The translations under genes were made by a program, and so were the position numbers. Below are positions 47,283 to 57,896 of a stretch of 64,000 nucleotides of DNA, one piece after another. The notes under the pieces are model-generated. The model worked only from the letters and a program-made list of their open reading frames with translations, did no database searches and had not been told where the DNA came from. The DNA is from Annulohypoxylon bovei var. microspora (lineage: Eukaryota; Ascomycota; Sordariomycetes; Xylariales; Hypoxylaceae): contig MU405214.1 of the NCBI GenBank assembly GCA_022836615.1, positions 124,001 to 188,000 of the forward strand, read 5' to 3'. Positions within the stretch are counted from its first letter, which is position 1, and every line of letters starts with the position of its first letter.

Positions 47283-47309
47283 GGGTTGGTTGGTTGGTTG
47301 GTTGGCTGG
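47283..47309. repeat. GGTT tandem repeat
   Basis: GGTTGGTTGGTTGGTTGG in the convergent intergenic region, an ordinary microsatellite. Its G-runs are only two bases long, so a stable quadruplex is doubtful. Confidence 0.7.
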
Positions 47310-47399
47310 CAAAGCAAGGCCTATTTTACGAGACGAGAGAGAGGGCGACACGAAAGCTCCTTTATTTGTGAGACAATCTGACATGAACGCCTGACTAAT

Positions 47400-47409
47400 T
47401 AGGTACCTA
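47400..47409. repeat. TAGGTACCTA palindrome, copy 4
   Basis: Perfect copy in the convergent intergenic region after the SAP-domain gene. Confidence 0.7.
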
Positions 47410-47690
47410 GTGTAGGCTATTGCAAGACAAAGTGTGCTAATAATTGATGATGCTTATTCCGAGATGTATATACTTCCGAGGTTGTGTACGCCTGCTGCTA
47501 ACTTCAAACACCAGCTGTTCTGTCCTATGCGTGTATATGTGGATATCGCCGCCCCAGTCCTTGTTGCTAACTCCTAACCCGATGTATGTATATGTATGCC
47601 TAACCCGGATGTAGCTCGCGCCAGCATGTATATGGCTGATAGGAAAGACGAACCCCCGACATAAGAAAGAAAGATGGGTTTGGTCCGGCG

Positions 47691-48983
47691 CTACGAATCG
47701 GGATCGCGATCTTCCAGCAGCCTCGCAGCCAGCACGCTGCCCACGACCGAGGAAGCCCATAGCAGCGTATCGTCGAGCGAGTCCGCAGCCGCGGGCCGCA
47801 CGTGCACACCGTTGACGCAGGGATCCCGCTCCCAGGCGTTCGCCGCACACCACGGCCGGCCGTGCTCCCGCTGCCGCAGCGCGTCGTCGATGGAGTATGT
47901 CGCCGCGAGGTGCGGTAGGATGTGTTGGTGGTAGCGTTCGTAGTGCGGCCTGGACAGACAGACGAGCGTTAGCATGCTTAGTACACGACGTATGGGAGGT
48001 CAGACAACTCACCAGGCAACCTGATCGAAATACCCCCCGCTCTTCCAAACTTGCCCGGGCCTCCTCGCGCCCTCCGGCGCATCGGCGTACCGCTCCCTCT
48101 CGAAGCGCCGTGCGCGAGCCTCCTCGCGGTCCACCGGCAGGAACAGCGCGACGTCAAGACGTTCCTGCACGCGCCGCAGCGCCCGCAGCGCGACCGCCTC
48201 GCTCCCCGGCGCCACGCGCCCGACGGGGTCCAGGTCGGAGTCGCGCGCGAGCAGCGTGAAGCCCTCTGCGATGGTGAACCGGCACGCCGTGACAGGAATT
48301 CCGTCTTCGAGCCGGACGCGCGGGTGCCGGGTCGCGAGGGCCAGTTTGTCCGCGTCCCGGCGCAGCGCGTCGCGCACGGCGTCGACAGCGGCGTCGAGGG
48401 TCCCGGGCAGGAGCTCGCCGACGGCCGCGGCGGCCGCGGGGGAGACGTCTTCCAGGCCGTCCTCGCCCTGGTCGCGCGCCCAGTCCTGGAGGTTCGTCAG
48501 GAACCGCGGGTTCGGCACGGCCGCCCGCGCGTCCGCGTCCGGCTCGTCGATGTGTTTCGCGAGGAGCTCGACGTCGCAGCTGCCGACGCGGTCGCGGTCT
48601 TCGACTAGGATGGGCTGGTCGTCCGGGCCAGCCATGCTCGCGACGAGCCTGTCCTCCGGCCACAGGGGCTGCACCGCGACCGTCGGGCCCGTTTCTTGGC
48701 GGTCTTTGTAGAAGTATGCGTCCTGGTGTATGACGGCGGTGTGCGGAGGGAGGTCGGAGGCGTATTGGTCGTCGGATGCCGCGCGGCGGACTGCTTCCCG
48801 TAGGATGACGTCGAGGAGGAGCGCGAGGGTGGTCTTGCCGGCGGAGGTGCATCCGGAGATCGCTATGACGAAGTTCTCCTCGGGCGTCGCGGTAACGTCG
48901 TCAAGACGTGGCCGGCTGTGCTCGCGGCTATCGAGTTCCATCAAGCCGTAGCACGACCATATTAATTGTTCAGTGTAATCCAT
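47691..48983 (-). CDS. P-loop kinase of the uridine kinase / nicotinamide riboside kinase type
   Basis: Two exons on the minus strand, 48013-48983 and 47691-47949, give 409 residues. The 63-nt intron has donor GTGAGT and acceptor TCCAG, phase 2. The Walker A loop is GCTSAGKTT (residues 44-52), after the hydrophobic strand NFVIAIS. IHQDAYFYKD follows in the position of the substrate/Mg-binding Asp of this fold. A second strand, FTIAEGFTLLARDSD, resembles the NRK1/uridine kinase core. The family phosphorylates nicotinamide riboside (NAD salvage) or uridine/cytidine, and the sequence does not decide between them. An insertion of about 100 residues (SPAAAAAVGELLPGTLDAAV...) makes it longer than yeast Nrk1 (240). 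Codon use is very GC-rich, giving long spurious frames on the other strand. The start at 48983 could instead be Met15. Confidence 0.75.
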
Positions 48984-49851
48984 CGCGTAGTAATTAATGA
49001 CTCCGTAGAGCGGGTATGGTGTTTAGAGGTACAGGTACTGAAGCTATTCGGAAGTTTTAGATACATGTCACTTCATTTTATCCCCAAATATCTTATACTT
49101 CGCATTTTGGGGAATCACCGGTATCTTGGAAGTCATATTGAATAGGTAGATATATTTTCCTAGGTGAATACCGGGTCTCCTGACCATCATACTAGGTGCT
49201 TTCTAGATGCCGGGGAGCGATCTAGTCGCCATTGTCAATCGCATCTTCACGATGATGCGTAAAAATGAGTCGATTTCTATAAGAAACGGTCGGTACCGCT
49301 TCAGCCTCAGTAGGTACCTCTTAGGTAATCTATTCATATAGGGGTAGGGATACTCGAAGGGTTTTGTGCTAACCCTCAGTCACATAACTGAAACAATATG
49401 ATATTCTAAATAATCCTTCGAGTTAGCGATTATTAGGACAATCGAGATCCATACTAACATTTGCTATTCTAATCATTCGTAAATATAATTGACAATTATA
49501 GAATGAAGATCGGCATGTGCCGTCTCGCGTTAGTAGAGTAGGAGGAATGGGGCCACCACGCCATTTGAGGCGAAACCCGCATTATGAGGACATTCCCCAT
49601 TATCAAGTGATTATTATGAGGTGTTCAAGAATTCGGTAAGCATTCTTCATATTTAGGTAACCACACGATCATAAAGGTATCAGAGCAAATTGCCTCTGAT
49701 GAATATTGATACACAGTAGGTAAAACGAAGGTATATTGCTTGTAGTTTGCCATAAAAATACCACCTTAAGTCACTGAAAATGAACCCCTAGCCCAATTCG
49801 TTTAAATCAAATAAATCAATGATACGTGTACACTACATCAATTGTAAATAT
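48984..49851. other. Intergenic region, AT-rich
   Basis: Holds the kinase promoter and the 3' end of the CPA1 gene. A TAGGTACCTC near-match to the intergenic palindrome is at about 49311-49320. No gene is seen. Confidence 0.5.
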
Positions 49852-51289
49852 TTAAGCGGCACTAGCCAAGGGTTCCGGCTGAACGCCGACCCGTTCCTTG
49901 CTCAAGATGTCAAGCATGAATTGGGATGGCCGATTGTCTTTGTAGACAGTCTGGCAGGCTTTGAAAGCCATCACATCCTCAATATACTTGTCAAACAAGT
50001 AAGAGCTATCCATGGGGCCACCCCTGGCCTCGGGGTGGAATTGAGTCGAGAAGATTGGTCGAGAGACATGGCGCATACCCTCGTTGCTACCATCGTTGAG
50101 GTTGACGAAATACTCCTTCCACTCGTTTCCTAGCGTGCTGGCATCAACGGCATACCCATGATTCTGGCTCGTGATGTGGCATTGTCCAGTAGTCATATCT
50201 AGAGCCGGGATATTATGAGCCCGGTTACCGTACTTCAGCTTGATGGTCTGAGCTCCAGTTGCCAGAGCTAGGAGCTGGTGGCCTAAGCAGATACCCATGA
50301 TGGGTACTTGAGAGGTCTCCATCAGTACCGCCAGGTTGTGTACGGTAGATTGACAGTGTGTCGGATCTCCAGGACCATTGGAGATGAACACCCCATCAAA
50401 ATTGTCGGCGACTTTCTGGATCTTGAAATCGTAGGGGAATACAGTGACGCTAGCCCCGCGGCTTACTAAGCTCCGGAGGATGTTCTCCTTAACACCACAG
50501 TCGAGTAGCGCAATGTGGTATTTGGGGTCATGAGCCTCCACCACAAAGGGAGCTTTGGTGCTGACTCGCTTTACAAGGTTGATTTGGCCGGGATCGATGA
50601 AGCTTTCGTCTTCATCTGCATCGTACTCGTCGCCAACCGAAATCCTGGCAAGGGAAGAACCTTGCTCTCGGAGGTGGGTAACAATAGCCCTGGTATCAAC
50701 GCCTGAGATAGCTGGAATGCCTTCTCGGGCACACCAGTCACTCAAGCTCTCAACGGCCGTCCAATGACTGTACTTCACGGCAACATCGGCTACAACAATT
50801 CCTGCACACTGAATATGGGGAGATTCGAAGTGTCTCAGCAGATTCCATTGGTCACGCACGCCGGAGGGTACTCCGTAATTTCCAATCAATGGTTGAGTGA
50901 AGACGAGAATTTGGCCACGGTACGAGGGATCAGTCATTGACTCCGGATAGCCAACGAGAGAAGTTGTAAACACGGCCTCGCCAGAGATGTTCGAGTTAGC
51001 CCCGAAAGCTGTTCCGTGGAAAATAGGACCGTCCTTCGTTTCAGTCAGCACAGAGCAAGAATAGTGGTTAGCAATGGCTAAAGCATACTCGAATGGTAAG
51101 TGTAGCCTCCATGCCAGAGGCAGGCTTCGTACCCGGGGACAGAGTCTGGGGCATCTGTCTGCCCTTGCTACCCTGAGCAACCTCGGCGGCGAAGCTACCG
51201 GAGGTAGAGAGGAAGCGGGCTCGGGACGAGAGTCCAGCAGCACCGAATGCTGCGGGCTTCGTAGCCCTGATGACTAGTCGTGAGAACAT
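49852..51289 (-). CDS. arg-2: Arginine-specific carbamoyl-phosphate synthase, small (glutaminase) subunit
   Basis: Mitochondrial glutamine amidotransferase subunit that hands ammonia to the large subunit for the first step of arginine synthesis. Two exons on the minus strand, 51089-51289 and 49852-51033, give 460 residues (Neurospora ARG-2 is about 453). The 55-nt intron starts GTATGC, has a CTGAC branch site and ends CGAAG. Joining gives ATLTIRDGPIFHGT, the family start. Residues 1 to about 45 (MFSRLVIRATKPAAFGAAGL...) are Arg/Ser/Ala-rich without acids early on, a mitochondrial presequence. The class I amidotransferase site is intact: GICLGHQ with nucleophile C316, then ITSQNHGYAV and FHPEARGGP. 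A frame open through the intron would give a different, wrong N-terminus. Upstream lies the spliced attenuator uORF, so translation is expected to be arginine-repressed. Confidence 0.97.
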
Positions 51290-51347
51290 GGTGTTCTAAA
51301 GTGATAAAGCAAAATGTAAGGGTTGAAGAGGTTATTCAATGGCCCCC

Positions 51348-51669
51348 TTAAGCGGAGAGAGACCGCCACAAGTGGTCTAAATTTGGGTTAGCCAAAAGCG
51401 GTGAGTTAGTTCGTGGTGTTAGACAAACCAGAGATATAATCCTGTAAAGATAAACTGTTAGCAAAAGCCATGACTAAAGTGATACCAAGGGATAGTAGTT
51501 ATGTTTCTAATAGGAGTGGTGTGGGACGCAAGGATAGGCATTGAAGTCCGTGGTGATGTGTTGTTTTTTAACGATTCAAATTGGCGGGACACTCCAATGA
51601 GGTCATCCTTCAAAGAAGGTAGAACAAAGAACATACCTGTGATGTGAAGACTGACGAGCGCCCGTTCAT
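51348..51669 (-). CDS. Arginine attenuator peptide (AAP) uORF of the CPA1/arg-2 mRNA
   Basis: A regulatory leader peptide of 24 residues that stalls ribosomes when arginine is high and so represses translation of the downstream small subunit. On the minus strand it is split into three exons: 51637-51669 (MNGRSSVFTSQ), 51429-51441 (DYIS plus one base) and 51348-51376 (completing DHLWRSLSA and TAA). Introns are 195 nt (GTATGT..TTACAG) and 52 nt (GTTTGT..TTTAG). Phase is kept at both. The peptide matches the fungal AAP consensus in length and in key positions, including Asp12 (needed for stalling in Neurospora), Trp19 and the FTSQDY core. The stop lies 58 bases before the main start codon. Residue differences from Neurospora are conservative. 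Confidence is high because length, phase and residues all agree. Confidence 0.93.
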
Positions 51670-51744
51670 AAGGGCAACTGTGGTATTTTCAACCAGAATT
51701 GGTAGGAGAAGTTAAAGGTCAACTCAATTGGGATGAGAGATTAG

Positions 51745-51750
51745 GAGTCA
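51745..51750 (-). promoter_or_regulatory. TGACTC element upstream of arg-2 (possible CPC1/Gcn4 site)
   Basis: On the minus strand the sequence reads CCTGACTCC about 76 bases upstream of the uORF start. TGACTC is the core bound by the amino-acid control bZIP factor CPC1/Gcn4, which activates arg-2/CPA1 in Neurospora and yeast. A single 6-bp match is weak evidence on its own, and it might lie inside the transcribed leader. Confidence 0.35.
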
Positions 51751-52674
51751 GGAACATGGGCTAGTAAGAGGTTTGAATGGGGAATACTGTCAAGTTCTTA
51801 AAAGAGCACTTGGGAAAGAAAGGGAAAAAAAATTGTGTTTTCCGATTTCTTAGCGGGGAACTGAAGGGCGTTTACGATCTGACTGGTTTCTGAATCTGCT
51901 AAACTAGTCATGTGCTCCACAATATTAGTACATCGGACCAATCAAAGGTGTTTTATTTATTGGTTACACTTAGTGATACCGCTCTGCCGCTACCTTATCT
52001 GCATCGTCCACTAAAGAAAAAAAACTGTCAGGCCGTTTTCGGCCTATTAAAGTGAGTAAACTCTAGCCTTAAATACCACAACAACACCCGCCTATTACTG
52101 ACAGGACAGTTGCAATGTCACAACGAATCGTGGCATTCTAATGTTAGTCCGATGCGACGCACATTTTACCTTTCCGTTAGGCCTAGAACCTTCATATTGC
52201 AATTCAAACCCGGATATCATGGGCAGGAGGCGATTCCTTGCGATTAGCTATTTAATATTCTAGTATAGAAGGGTTCATCCAAGCATTGAGAAACCTATAT
52301 ATGAAATTCCGATAACTATATATTGTCTTCTTGAGGAATACTATGTGAATATTTAACGTCGTATGATTGTGTACTATGAGAACGAAATACGCCCCTTAAT
52401 ATGGGTTGTGACACATAACTCTCAATCGATTCGTATGGAAATGTAACTTCATAATTTGTAATAGCCTTGAGGTTTTATTCATCGGAACTGTTCGATTGTT
52501 TGTTAGCTAATAAAAGGAATTGCTTAGACGTAAATACTGTCGAAGCCTGTTTCTTCGTTGTCCATGACCACATTCACAGCAACTAATTATCTAGCTTTAT
52601 CTTCGGTGTAGGTATTATCCAGATGATCCCCGTAGAGTCAGCAGTATAGTCTCGGAAAAGTATTTCGTCCTTCT
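51751..52674. other. Intergenic region upstream of arg-2, downstream of ETF beta
   Basis: AT-rich, no gene recognised. It should hold the arg-2 promoter and the 3' end of the ETF beta transcript. Confidence 0.5.
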
Positions 52675-53609
52675 TTATATAGCACCCAACTCCTTCAACT
52701 TCGAGATCAGCCCATCAACATCCTCGACCTTGCCACCTCCCTGTCTGGGCGGCGGTTCTGTAGCATGAAGTCAGTATATATGTCCCATCACAGACCCAAA
52801 ATTACCAAAAAGAGTGAAACGTACCCGTGACCTTAAGAACCTTCAACCTCCTCTCATTCGCGACGCCCAGATCACTCAAGCTCATCTTCACAAGCGGCTT
52901 CTTCTTCGCCTTCATAATATTCGGCAAGCTCGCGTACCGCGGCTCGTTGAGCCTCAGATCCGTCGTGATGACCAACGGCAGCTTCGCCCTGACCGTCTCC
53001 ACACCCCCATCAACCTCCTTCGTGACCTCGACCTGATCCCCTTTGCCGAACGCCACCTTGCTCGCCTGCGTAGCCTGCGGCCAGCCCAGCAGTCCCGCCA
53101 GCATCTGGCCCGTCTGCGCCGCGTCGTCGTCGATGCTCTGCTTGCCGAGGATGACCAGGTTGCTCTTCTCCTTCTCGACGGCGGCCTTCAGCAGCTTGGC
53201 CACGCTCAGCGGCTCCAGGTCCTCGCCCTCCTTGACGTCGACGTGTATGGCGCGGTCGGCGCCCATCGCCATCGCCGTGCGCAGCACGTCTGCGGCCTTG
53301 GCGGGGCCCGCCGAGATCACGCATATGTCTTCTACGCCGCCGGGCGCCGACTTCTTCTCGCGGATGCGCACCGACTCCTCGACCGAGAGCTCGTCGAACG
53401 GGTTCATCGAGTGCTTGACGCCGGCCGTCTCGACGGCCGTCTGCGCCTTATTGACGCGGGGCTTGACCTGCAAACATCCAAATTCGGGTATTAGCTAACC
53501 CCTCTCTTCATCTTCCCTAGGACTGTTCGAGTAGGAATTGTAGGCAATTGGACCTTACCGCGTAGTCGATGACCCGCTTTATGGGCACGAGGATGCGAAG
53601 TGCAGACAT
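52675..53609 (-). CDS. etfb: Electron transfer flavoprotein beta subunit
   Basis: Beta subunit of the mitochondrial matrix ETF, which carries electrons from acyl-CoA dehydrogenases to ETF-ubiquinone oxidoreductase. It binds AMP while FAD sits mainly on the alpha subunit. Three exons on the minus strand, 53559-53609, 52825-53467 and 52675-52757, give 258 residues (mammalian ETFB is 255). Introns of 91 and 67 nt keep phase. The start MSALRILVPIKRVIDYAVKP is typical. The MNPFDELSVEESVRI segment and the ETF-beta signature (ITTDLRLNEPRYASLPNIMK) are present. The C-terminus GGGKVEDVDGLISKLKELGA is also standard. There is no long cleavable presequence, as usual for this subunit. The central exon is markedly GC-rich. 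No defects are seen. Confidence 0.96.
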
Positions 53610-54168
53610 GGCTCATTCGCAGCTTTTGCTAGCTGTCTTGGAAAAGCGAGAAAAGCTTACTTGGTGAAGCTTATTCCGCTCGTCTAAATGTTCGGCACTA
53701 AAGCTCCGTTCAATGACGCAGGAAAATCCGCAACCGAGACCGGCGATAGCCGCGCTTCCACTTATAAAACCTCGGCCAAAAAAGTTGCCCACGTGATAGT
53801 CTATAAACCCCTTTTCTGCATAGACTGAGACAATGACAGTTTAAAATATTATAATTGAATACTTAGCTAGAAATATATATAGTATTTTATTATGATTGGA
53901 ACCTTATCATTTTAGTTCTTTTCCCTCGGTGGAGAAAAGCCGGCAATGCTAAACTTTGGTGGCTGAAAAAAAAGGATATTCTGAACCCCTTTATTGATTC
54001 TAATAAACATAGATGTATACGCTACCCAAAACTCCACCTAGGCGACATAATTGTACAGCTGATATCGTTACTGTCATCTAGAGGTATAACTCGTACATCA
54101 AGATATCCATAATCACTTCGCTCACCTAAAACTACTTCTATCACCACCAACTTTAGCTCATCACACCA
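53610..54168. other. Intergenic region between minus-strand genes
   Basis: Holds the ETF beta promoter and the 3' end of the ArfGAP gene. AT-rich around 53.8-54.1 kb. No gene is seen. Confidence 0.5.
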
Positions 54169-55481
54169 TTACCAATCGTCCCACTCGTCGTCCTTCTTAG
54201 CCGATGCTGAGCCATTCTTGTTGCCGCCCCTGCCCATGGCCGAAGTTCCGACAGAGCTATACTTGGGGCCGGTGCCGTGTCGCTGATCCGCTACGGCGGA
54301 GAAGTCGTCCCAGAAAGACGTCTTGCTCTCGTCCAGTGGGACCTGTCTCTGGCCTTGGCTTTGTCCCTGTCCCTCGACGAAGTGGTTAAATCGCTCCTGC
54401 GCCGTCGACGCGCCGGCCTGTGCCACCTTGCCTACATTCCCTGCCGCTACTCTCGCCTGTGCCGCAAAGTCTGATTCCGAAATCTATGTGTCGTGATTAG
54501 CAACTGTAGTACTCGCATCACTGCGCGGTTAAGCAGGTGAACACCGCTTCTCACCTGCTTAGCTGTAGGCTGAATGAAATCATCGTTGATGCCTTTGGCC
54601 GTCTTGCTTACTGTCGTTGTGAACCAACCGAAGCCTTTCGTCAGCGCGGCTACGGGGTCCTTCTGCACCTCTGAGAAATCCGGAAGTGCTCCGCCGCCGC
54701 CGCTCTTAGGTGACATAGGCGTATTTCCGAACCCTGCATATTTACCTCCTTGGCTAGGCGGCAAGTCTGCTGACCTAGTTGCATTCTCTTTTCCTAGCCG
54801 CGAAAAATATTCATCGTCAACTTTAGCCTTAACGCCCGGTCGGCTAGGACTTGCTGTCCGGCTTCCGCCCGTCGCCACACCCTGAAGTGGTGTCCCGGTC
54901 CTACTAACTTGTTTCGAGGCAGGCTTCGCAGTGCTAGCAGAGGGTTGGGGAGTAGGTTTCCGCTCGCCAGGTACGTAATCTTTCCCCTCGACCTTAGCAC
55001 CTAGCCTCTCCTTCCACTCCTCGCCCACTTCTCCGCTGTACCTCTCTGCGATAGTAGCATCATCCCAGCTTAGACCGCGCATCTTGGTATCCTCGTGTTG
55101 CTCGAAGAACGACCTCCACCCTTGGTTACCGCCGAGGCGCATGCGTTCTATCTCGGCTTGTTTGAAGGCATCCATTGTAACGGATCGGACGAAGGAGATG
55201 TGGACGCCTAGGCCCCGATGGACACCGGCGCATGAGAGGCATATGAAGACGCCAAATTTAGGAGACGCCCATTGTGGGTTCGGGGCGTTGCAATCGCAGC
55301 AGATGTTATTATTGTTCGTCTTTTGAATAGCCAACAGCTAGAGAGGAGCCTGTGATTAGCAAGCATCTAATAGGGGGGTATTTGTCTTGTAATTGATCCT
55401 GATTGTAGGGCTAGAATGAATGTTGACGCGTACTTTTGATCTAGTCTCGGGATCGACTTCCCACATGGCTTTCGAAGCCAT
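54169..55481 (-). CDS. gcs1: ADP-ribosylation factor GTPase-activating protein, GCS1/ArfGAP1 type
   Basis: Stimulates GTP hydrolysis by Arf1 on Golgi and endosomal membranes, controlling COPI coat turnover. Three exons on the minus strand, 55434-55481, 54555-55337 and 54169-54483, give 381 residues. Introns of 96 and 71 nt are in phase 0. The N-terminal ArfGAP zinc finger is C29-X2-C32-X16-C49-X2-C52 (CNAPNPQWASPKFGVFICLS), followed by the arginine finger R57 in GVHRGLGVHISFVRS. The start MASKAMWEVDPETRSKLLAI is the GCS1/ArfGAP1 signature. After residue 130 the protein is Ser/Pro/Lys-rich. Downstream are amphipathic segments (ALTKGFGWFTTTVSKTAKGI, then SESDFAAQARVAAGNVG) like the curvature-sensing ALPS motifs of ArfGAP1. 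It ends DDEWDDW, a C-terminal acidic-Trp tail of this family. Intact. Confidence 0.94.
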
Positions 55482-56409
55482 GATGGGCGTGATTTATGCG
55501 CCGAAGTCCTTATAAGCGATAGGTTGTTGGTCTTTAAAAGCGAAGAATAGAACGCGGTGACAATAGTTACTATAAGGTTGTCAAGATCGCTGGTTCTACC
55601 AACAGCCTACTACGTGGTAACAATAAACTTGATGTAGCCCTGGACGTGCATAATCACCAAGATTGGCAGAATAGGGATATCGGGCGCCAAGACCGATTCT
55701 CCACACTAGCCGCATCAGGTTTTAGCGCGTTTATCCCTGACACACCTACATAAAAAAATAAAAAATAAAAAATAAAAACCCTTATTTCACCAGCTAGGTT
55801 TGGCAAGATAAACGAACCCTTACACCGACTAAGTGTGATGCTATATACATAGGTAATAAACTCGACCATTATCATCTTCCCAAGGTTGCGCATGTTCCCC
55901 AGTCAAGTCTATATAAGCCTCACAAATTAATCACATGAACAAATCGTGCACCTGTCAAGTCACTAGATCACATCCAGGAGATCAGAACACATCAATCCGT
56001 AATCATCGTATCTATTCTGCTCGCGAGAACTTTTCCGAGCCTACCGTACCCCCTCCGTTGTCCACCTAGTGTACAACCCGTGAAAATGCTCGAGGTGGTT
56101 ATCAAAGTCATTCGTGAATTAAGGGGAGCGTGCCAAAACTAGCAATGATGGTCGAGATGTCCGTCAGGCAAAAGCAAATACTGTTGACAGTCTTTGCTAC
56201 TGACGATATCTGAAACCATGTCATGCTGCTGCCTTGGTGCATTTGCGTAACTATGGTGAAATCAAAGAAAGAAGCCATCCCCGACGTTATTCGTCACGTA
56301 ATCTCGATCGACGCATAAAATAAGATGTTCCGTAAAATAAGCAGTGGTTGTTCGGAACCCATCGCTCATGGGAAATTAAGCCCGGGTCGTCGAGGTATGC
56401 CTAGGTCAT
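55482..56409. other. Intergenic region
   Basis: Contains an AAAAAAT-type A-rich repeat at about 55747-55778. No gene is seen. The ArfGAP promoter and the 3' end of the RRM gene should lie here. Confidence 0.5.
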
Positions 56410-57896
56410 CTAAGCAGCAACCGGAGCCGCCTCCTGACCGTTAGTCTCATGTTCCTGAGGAATGTTGGCTTCCTCGTCGGTCTTGTCGGGGCTATCAATG
56501 GCGACCTTGACAGCAATCTCGCGACCCTCGATCTCCTTGCCGTTCATCTCAGTAACGGCCTTCTGCTGGAGCTCCTCCGATGCGAGGGTGACAAAGCCAA
56601 AGCCACGGCCCTTGCGTGGCTCACCACGAGCCTGAAGCTTCTTGATCATGAACCGCGGGATAGGTCGCAGAGCGATCTTAGCGGAGGAAGGCTGGTAATC
56701 GTTGAAGAGGTCCTTCAGCTATAGAGAAGTCAGAACATGGCCAATAATTCATATATCAGGAATCAACGTTACCTTCTCCTCGGTCAGGTCGTAGGGAAGG
56801 TTAGCAACCATGACCTTGTTCTTGGAAGGGATGCCGTCAGCAGGGGGTCCACGCTCACGGCGCTCACGAGGAGGACCTCTCTTCGCGGTCTTGTCAGCCT
56901 TGTCAGTATCCACCTTGTTGGTGATATCGGTTAGAGGAAGAACCTCATTGTCGGCTGGGGCACCGCTGTTGGCCGCCTCAGTAGTAGCGGCATCATCCTT
57001 AGCACCATCCTGGATATTATGTAAGCTTAATTGTAAATATATACAGGTTAATAGAATCAAAACATACAGCTCGGCCGCCACGACCAGCGCGACCGGCACG
57101 TCCACGACCTCGGCCGCGGCCGCGACCGGAAGGACGACGGCGGGAGCCCTCGGCACCAGCGTCGCCGTTGGTAGCACCCTCGGCCTTCTCACCAGCCGGC
57201 TGGGGAGTGCGAGCGAGCTGAACGGAAACCTTGCGCTCGAGAATCTCCTTGCCGGAGAGCTCAGCAATGGCACGTTCAGCCTCGGTGGGGGTGGAAAGAT
57301 CCACGAAGGCGTAGCCGACAGGGCGGTCGGTACGAGGGTTCTTGGGGATAGAGACGGATTCACTATGTGATACAAGTTAGCGTAGGCACCAACACGAAGC
57401 CACTTGCGAAGTGCAGATCTTAGTAAAACCAAAGCAGAGCTGACGGCAAGACAATCCCAGCCGATCATGACAATAAGACCACCTGCTGCCATTGTACTGG
57501 TTGCCTGTTGCCATCGCCCCACAGAAGCAGACAAGCGGAAGCTCAACATGTCGGTGAAGTGCTCATGTGGGACAAGGCAATCCATAATTGACATTATGAG
57601 TCAACACGTAGGCAATCAAGCACAAATCGCTGATCGCTCACATAGATACGCATGTGTGAAACTGAAGAAAGAAGAGAATGAATGAGAACTTACACAAGAT
57701 AGCCCTTGAAGAATTCTTTCAACTCCCCCTCGGTTGTCGCGTAGGCGAGGTTACCGATGTACAGGCGGCGACCCTCGGCAGCGCTGGCGTGGACAGCATC
57801 TTTGTTGTCATCCTTGCCAGTGATTGAGGTATTGCTCAGAGCGTTCGTAACGTCGTTGACGGCAGCGTCAGCAACTTTCTCCACAGTGGTGGCCAT
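56410..57896 (-). CDS. RNA-binding protein with two RRM domains and an RG-rich linker
   Basis: Four exons on the minus strand, 57694-57896, 57068-57362, 56773-57009 and 56410-56718, give 347 residues. Introns are 331, 58 and 54 nt, and all keep phase. RRM1 covers about residues 43-120: RNP2 LYIGNL, and RNP1 VGYAFVDL encoded after the long intron. A Gly/Arg segment follows (RGRGRGRGRAGRAGRGGRA), then an acidic linker. RRM2 covers about residues 225-325: VMVANLPYDLTEEKLKDLF and RGFGFVTL. A short acidic tail ends QEAAPVAA. The arrangement recalls nucleolar or mRNA-binding RRM-RGG proteins, but I cannot name an orthologue. The first intron is unusually long for this window and lies within RRM1. 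The leader region up to 58.5 kb may hold a further noncoding intron (CTCGGTAAGC on the minus strand near 58490). Confidence 0.9.

Larger units (their letters stand above)
47015..47690. other. Intergenic region between convergent genes
   Basis: Contains a short TTGG tandem repeat (about 47285-47306) and a perfect TAGGTACCTA palindrome (47400-47409). No gene is seen. Confidence 0.5.

Noticed and set aside
48154..48852. 232-codon minus-strand frame within the kinase gene, and plus-strand frames at 48051-48711
   Set aside because: Shadow frames of GC-rich coding DNA with no domain. The kinase frame carries the Walker A motif and splices in phase.
51034..51243. ATG 51243 as the start of the CPS small subunit
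   Set aside because: It reads through the intron, giving a Pro/Arg-rich N-terminus. Splicing from the 51289 start restores the family sequence DGPIFHGT and a mitochondrial presequence.
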